Notes under the pieces: generated by a model
Seen by the model: the letters and a program-made list of their open reading frames with translations, nothing else
What the model was told of the DNA's origin: nothing
Database searches by the model: none
In this document: positions 60,547 to 64,000 of the stretch, in pieces
Layout: each line of letters starts with the position of its first letter
Numbering within the stretch: the stretch's first letter is position 1
NCBI RefSeq assembly: GCF_018499875.1
Contig: NZ_JAHBAY010000001.1
Span: 124,001 to 188,000 of the forward strand
Length of the DNA stretch: 64,000 bases
Direction of reading: 5' to 3'
Origin: Kineosporia corallincola
Lineage (GTDB): Bacteria > Actinomycetota > Actinomycetes > Actinomycetales > Kineosporiaceae
Made by a program: the position numbers and the translations under genes

Positions 60547-61983
60547 TCACAGGCGGGGCAGCTGGATCGGGCGGGTCTCCGGCGGGATCGCCCGGGCCAG
60601 CCCGAAGATCTCGTCGTAACGGCGCCGCACCACCGGCGGCGAGAAGCGGGTGTCCCAGGCGGTGCGGGCCGCGGCCGACAGCTGCTGATTGCGGATCGGG
60701 TCGGTGGCCCGCAGCATGGCCGAGGCCAGCTCCTCGGGCGTCTCACCGATCAGCAGGCCGCTGCTCTCGGCGCCCTCGATGCCCTGCACCCCGGCCCGGG
60801 TGCCGACCACCGGCAGGGCCCGGGCCAGCGCCTCCAGCACCTTGATCTTCACGCCGCTGCCGGTGCGCAGCGGCGACAGCAGCGCGGCGCTGCCGTTCAG
60901 CACGGTGTCGAGATCGTCGACCCAGCCGAGGAAACGCACCGCACCGCCCCAGGCCTCACCCGAGGGCAGACCGGCGTCGGTGCCCGGGCCGACCACGTTG
61001 ACGGCCACGTTCGGCAGCACCTGCCGCACCGGGCCCAGGCAGTTCTGGAGGAACCAGTCCAGGCCGTCGCGGTTCGGCGCGTAGTCGAAACCGCCGATGA
61101 AGGTGAACTCCGGCGCGCCGGTGTAGTGCCGCACCCGGCTGCTGTTCGGCTCACGCAGCAGCGGCGGCAGGGTGCCGATGCTGGCCCCCGGCACCTTGGC
61201 CTGGAGCCGCGCGGTCTCTTCCGGGCTGATCAGGTAGGTGCCGTCGAAGTACTCCGGCTGACGGGTCTCCGAGGCGGCCACCAGGTCGCGCTCCAGCCGC
61301 AGCAGCGGGCGGTGCACCTTGGGGTTGGCCAGCAGCTTCTTGGCCGGGCCGGGCAGCAGCTTGGCGAACTCGCCGCCCGGGTTGCCGGAGCCGCCCTCCT
61401 CCTTGAGCATCGCGTCGTAGCGCTCGGAGAACAGGTCGTCGGCGTAGAGGATGCGCCGCTTCACCTGGTGCCCGGCGGTGGCGGCGGTGGGCCACAGGGC
61501 CGACCGGTCGCGAGCCGTCTCGCCGCGCTCCAGCACGTACTGGCCCATCCGGACGGTGTCCCAGATCTCCAGGTCGGCCTCGAGCTCGTTGACCTTGGCG
61601 AAGATCCGGGTGCCCAGCGCGGCGGAGTGCAGCACCGCCTCCTGGAGCGGGTGCCGGTAGCGGCCGCCGGAGTGCTCGCCGGCGTTCTGGCCGAACCCGG
61701 CCGGCCGGAACCGCGGCGGCAGCACCACGTTGGCCAGCACCGAGGTGGCCTGCTCCACGGTGCCCGGCTTGCCCAGGACGTGCCGCTGATAGGGCACGTC
61801 GGGCCGCTGGATGTCCGCGCGGCCGATCAGGATCAGGTGGACGTTCTCCGGACCGAGCCGCTCGCAGAGGTGGTCCAGGATGCCGCCGATCACCACAGGT
61901 TTGCCGTACTTGCGCGGTTCCGGCTCAGTCGCGGTGATGAAGACCGCGCTCGAGATCGTTCCGTCGTTCGTGCCCGCATCCAT
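60547..61983 (-). CDS. Family 4-type glycosyltransferase
   Basis: 478 residues, GT-B. The N-terminal half carries KPVVIGGILDHLCERLGPEN. The C-terminal half has FTFIGGFDYAPNRDGLDWFL, VRFLGWVDDLDTVLN and the donor-binding LSPLRTGSGVKIKVLEALAR. TAAGGT lies 7 nt before ATG 61983, again a leaderless pattern. No membrane helices. Last glycosyltransferase of the exopolysaccharide locus. Confidence 0.88.
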   Translation of the reverse strand: MDAGTNDGTISSAVFITATEPEPRKYGKPVVIGGILDHLCERLGPENVHLILIGRADIQRPDVPYQRHVLGKPGTVEQATSVLANVVLPPRFRPAGFGQNAGEHSGGRYRHPLQEAVLHSAALGTRIFAKVNELEADLEIWDTVRMGQYVLERGETARDRSALWPTAATAGHQVKRRILYADDLFSERYDAMLKEEGGSGNPGGEFAKLLPGPAKKLLANPKVHRPLLRLERDLVAASETRQPEYFDGTYLISPEETARLQAKVPGASIGTLPPLLREPNSSRVRHYTGAPEFTFIGGFDYAPNRDGLDWFLQNCLGPVRQVLPNVAVNVVGPGTDAGLPSGEAWGGAVRFLGWVDDLDTVLNGSAALLSPLRTGSGVKIKVLEALARALPVVGTRAGVQGIEGAESSGLLIGETPEELASAMLRATDPIRNQQLSAAARTAWDTRFSPPVVRRRYDEIFGLARAIPPETRPIQLPRL

Positions 61984-62039
61984 GGTCAGAACCTTATCGG
62001 CGGTGCCGCCGACGGCAGCCGGGAAATCAGCCGCTCAGA

Positions 62040-63476
62040 TCAGTCGCGTAGGCGCTGAGCGAGTTCCTGTGCCGGAGCGGCGATCGCCTCGGCCCAGGAC
62101 GGGAAGGCGTGCGGCTGGTCGGCGAGGGCCTGGAGGGTGACCCGGGCCCGCACGGCGAGCGCCAGCTCGGCCGCCCAGGAGTCGGCCTCCGGACCGATCG
62201 CCGCGGCGCCGATCAGCACGCCGCTGTCGGCGTCGGCGATCAGCTCCAACCCGGCGGGCCGGTCGTCGTTCTCGTCGATCGTGCGCTCGACCGCCGACCG
62301 GGTGGTGCCGGTGACGTCGGACCGGGCGGTCAGGGTGCGCGCACCGCGCTCGGCCGCGGTCTTCTCGGTGTCGCCGACGGCCAGCACGGCCGGGTCGGTG
62401 TAGACCGCCCGGGGCGTGCCGGAGTGATCGGCGTCGCGCCCGCGGCCGAGCAACTCGTCGGCCACCACCCGGGCCTGGTAGTTGGCGCCGTGCGTGTACG
62501 GGTTGATCGCGGTCAGGTCGCCGATCGCGAACACGTCGTCCTTGAGTCGCATCCGGCGGTCCACGGACAGGTCGTCCGGGTCGAGCCCCAGGCTCTCCAG
62601 CCCCAGGCCGTCGGTGACCGGCTTCTTCCCGACCGCCACCAGCAGCCGGTCCGCCGCCAGCTGGTCGGCTCCTGGCTGGTCCGTTCCCGGCCGGTCTGTC
62701 CCCGGCCGGTCTGTCTCCGGCCGGCTGCCTTCGCCGAAACCGAGCAGCACGCCCTGCCCGTCGGGCCGCACCGACGCCAGCTCGGTGCCGGTGCGCACGT
62801 CCACCCCGAGCCGCCGCAGCCCGTCCGCCATCGCTCCGCCCAGCCAGGGCTGTTCCCGCGGCAGCAGGGTGGGCGCGGCCTCCAGCACGGTGACCCGGCT
62901 GCCGAACGAGGCGTACACCTCGGCCAGTTCGCAGCCGATCGCGCCGCCGCCGAGGATCGCCAGGCGGGCCGGCAGCTCGTCACCCGACAGGGCGGTGTCC
63001 GAGGTCCAGATGCCCGGCGTGCCGCGCAGCCCGTCGACCGGGGGGATCACCGCCTCCGCCCCGGTGGCCAGCACCAGGGCGGTGCTCCAGCGCACCGTGG
63101 CGATACCGTCGAGCAGCACCTGCCCGGGCCGGACCGAGGCACGGGCGCGCACCAGGTCCACGCCGTCCCCGAGCATTCCCTCGGCCGCCCCCGAGTCGTC
63201 CCGCCCGTGCACGGTGCGGTCTCGCACGGCCACCGCTGCGGCGAAGGCCGCCCGGTGGGCGGGATCGCCCGAGGCCCGGTGCCGCCGCGCCGACAGCAGC
63301 ATCGACTTGGAGGGGACACAGGCCACGTAGGGACACTCGCCGCCGAACCGGTGCCGCTCCACCGCCAGCACCCGCAGGCCTCCCCGGGCCAGGGCGGTCG
63401 CCAGGGGTTTGCCGGCCGATCCGGTCCCGATGACGATCACCTCGTACCGGGCGCCGTCCAGTTCCGCGGGATCCAT
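62040..63476 (-). CDS. Pyridine nucleotide-disulfide oxidoreductase family flavoprotein
   Basis: 478 residues. FAD motif YEVIVIGTGSAGKPLATAL; redox disulfide C48-PYVA-C53 in GGECPYVACVPSKSM; NAD(P) motif LAILGGGAIGCELAEVYASF; FAIGDLTAINPYTHGA. The dimer domain ends with HAFPSWAEAI, a variant of the usual HxHPTxxE. It resembles dihydrolipoamide dehydrogenase or mycothione/mercuric reductase; the substrate cannot be told. A Pro/Asp repeat (RPGTD units) interrupts the NAD domain. ATG 63476 has GAAGG five bases upstream; ATG 63509 has no site. Confidence 0.85.
   Translation of the reverse strand: MDPAELDGARYEVIVIGTGSAGKPLATALARGGLRVLAVERHRFGGECPYVACVPSKSMLLSARRHRASGDPAHRAAFAAAVAVRDRTVHGRDDSGAAEGMLGDGVDLVRARASVRPGQVLLDGIATVRWSTALVLATGAEAVIPPVDGLRGTPGIWTSDTALSGDELPARLAILGGGAIGCELAEVYASFGSRVTVLEAAPTLLPREQPWLGGAMADGLRRLGVDVRTGTELASVRPDGQGVLLGFGEGSRPETDRPGTDRPGTDQPGADQLAADRLLVAVGKKPVTDGLGLESLGLDPDDLSVDRRMRLKDDVFAIGDLTAINPYTHGANYQARVVADELLGRGRDADHSGTPRAVYTDPAVLAVGDTEKTAAERGARTLTARSDVTGTTRSAVERTIDENDDRPAGLELIADADSGVLIGAAAIGPEADSWAAELALAVRARVTLQALADQPHAFPSWAEAIAAPAQELAQRLRD
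62678..62722 (-). repeat. 15-bp tandem repeat inside the flavoprotein gene
   Basis: Three 15-bp units (GGTCTGTCCCCGGCC and near copies), with a fourth decayed unit on the left, encode repeated D-R-P-G-T pentads on the minus strand. The insertion lies in a surface loop between strands of the NAD-binding domain. Confidence 0.8.
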
Positions 63477-63597
63477 GAGGGCCTTCGTCCTCGTAGCCTC
63501 AGGTGCCATGGCCGCATGATGCCCATCACCCGGCACGTCGGCACGTCAACCCGCTCACAACAGGTGCCCCGGAGGGCGTCGGCGGTTACCGTGGAGC

Positions 63598-63957
63598 ATG
63601 GCCGGTTTTCTCGGGAAAGTCAGCGCGTTCGCCCGCTCCCCGCAGGGCAGAAAACTGATCCAGCAGGCCCAGGCCGCCGCCAAGGACCCGGCCACCCGGG
63701 CCAAGGTGCAGGCCCAGGCCCAGCAGATCAGCAAGAAGATCAAAGACCCGGCCACCCGGGCCAAGGTGCAGGAGCAGGCCCAGGGCCTGACCCGCCGCCT
63801 GAAAGAGGCCACCGGCTCGGGCAAGGACGGCTCCACCCCGGACCCGAAGAAGACACCGGGCAACACGGCATCGGGCAACACCGCGCCCTCCAACGCCCCG
63901 GTCTACGGCACGCCGCCCTCCGAGACCCCGCGTTACGGGCAGCCCCCGCAGCACTGA
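63598..63957 (+). CDS. Small helical protein with an internal repeat and Pro-rich tail
   Basis: 119 residues. An N-terminal helical half (MAGFLGKVSAFARSPQGRKL) carries two copies of KDPATRAKVQ about 22 residues apart, which look like amphipathic Ala/Gln-rich helices. The C-terminal 45 residues are Pro/Thr/Ser-rich and disordered. TACCGT lies 5 nt before ATG 63598. No known domain. It may bind membrane or nucleic acid through its basic helices. Unknown function. Confidence 0.65.
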   Translation: MAGFLGKVSAFARSPQGRKLIQQAQAAAKDPATRAKVQAQAQQISKKIKDPATRAKVQEQAQGLTRRLKEATGSGKDGSTPDPKKTPGNTASGNTAPSNAPVYGTPPSETPRYGQPPQH

Positions 63958-63997
63958 CGTCAGCGGATCGCCTCCGGGGGCACCGACGTCAGCGGAT
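63956..63997. repeat. Direct repeat at the right edge
   Basis: GACGTCAGCGGAT occurs at 63956-63968 and again at 63985-63997, 29 bp apart start to start. The first copy overlaps the stop codon of the last gene. The window ends here, so a longer array cannot be judged. Confidence 0.5.
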
Positions 63998-64000
63998 GTC

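Noticed and set aside
1-64000. Mobile elements, prophage, tRNA or rRNA genes
   Set aside because: I found no transposase, integrase, inverted terminal repeats or tRNA-like sequences by reading; a tRNA scan would be needed to exclude tRNA genes fully.

Overview
The window looks like a chromosomal segment of a high-GC, GTG-start-rich actinobacterium. The evidence is strong GC bias at third codon positions, an XRE/DUF5753 gene followed by a DUF397 gene, a PspC protein, IclR-rich catabolic operons, and several genes that appear to start at the 5' end of their mRNA. The gene mix suggests a filamentous or Kineosporia-like soil lineage, but that is only an impression. I saw no phage, transposon, tRNA, rRNA or CRISPR locus.

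Region 1 (0-8.3 kb): the 3' end of a probable secreted protein, then a divergent IclR regulator facing a Rieske oxygenase module (ferredoxin, FAD reductase, oxygenase alpha subunit of the betaine-demethylase type). These are followed by an ABC exporter, a Gfo/Idh/MocA oxidoreductase and an acetyltransferase.

Region 2 (8.3-21.7 kb): histidine catabolism. hutU, an M20 amidohydrolase, hutF and hutI form one minus-strand operon with 4-nt overlaps. An IclR gene lies divergent to it, with an 18-bp palindrome between them. A PPOX enzyme, a shortened MerR and a small Cys-rich protein follow. Next comes a quaternary-amine-type ABC importer (ATPase-CBS, two permeases, lipoprotein) headed by another IclR gene. 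Divergent to that IclR gene is a histidine-ammonia-lyase homologue in which the MIO-forming Ala-Ser-Gly is Gly-Thr-Gly and a catalytic Tyr is Phe. The importer, the altered lyase and the Rieske demethylase together suggest use of a histidine betaine (hercynine or ergothioneine) as well as, or instead of, histidine. This is the most interesting hypothesis in the window and is untested.

Region 3 (21.7-35.6 kb): a cysteine-dioxygenase-like cupin and an amidohydrolase divergent from a LacI regulator, with three related operators. Then come glutathione peroxidase, a MacB/FtsX-type ABC system, small membrane proteins, a YiiX-like papain-fold protein, PspC, a HipA-kinase/DUF3037 pair, a type II NADH dehydrogenase, and the XRE-DUF397 pair after about 760 bp with no convincing gene.

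Region 4 (35.6-62 kb): a Wzx/Wzy-type exopolysaccharide locus. It holds five glycosyltransferases, a GMC oxidoreductase, a flippase with a 350-residue disordered tail, a polymerase/ligase, and a chain-length protein with a degenerate tyrosine-kinase-like domain. It also holds two tandem membrane-anchored GH26-like hydrolases, a CDP-sugar-like quartet (cytidylyltransferase, SDR, RmlC-like epimerase, SAF-domain dehydrogenase), the priming sugar-phosphate transferase, an L-2-hydroxyglutarate oxidase homologue and a polysaccharide deacetylase. Most transcription units end in long, near-perfect hairpins, four of which share a GGACGACG stem core. The window closes with a disulfide-reductase-family flavoprotein and a small repeat-containing protein.
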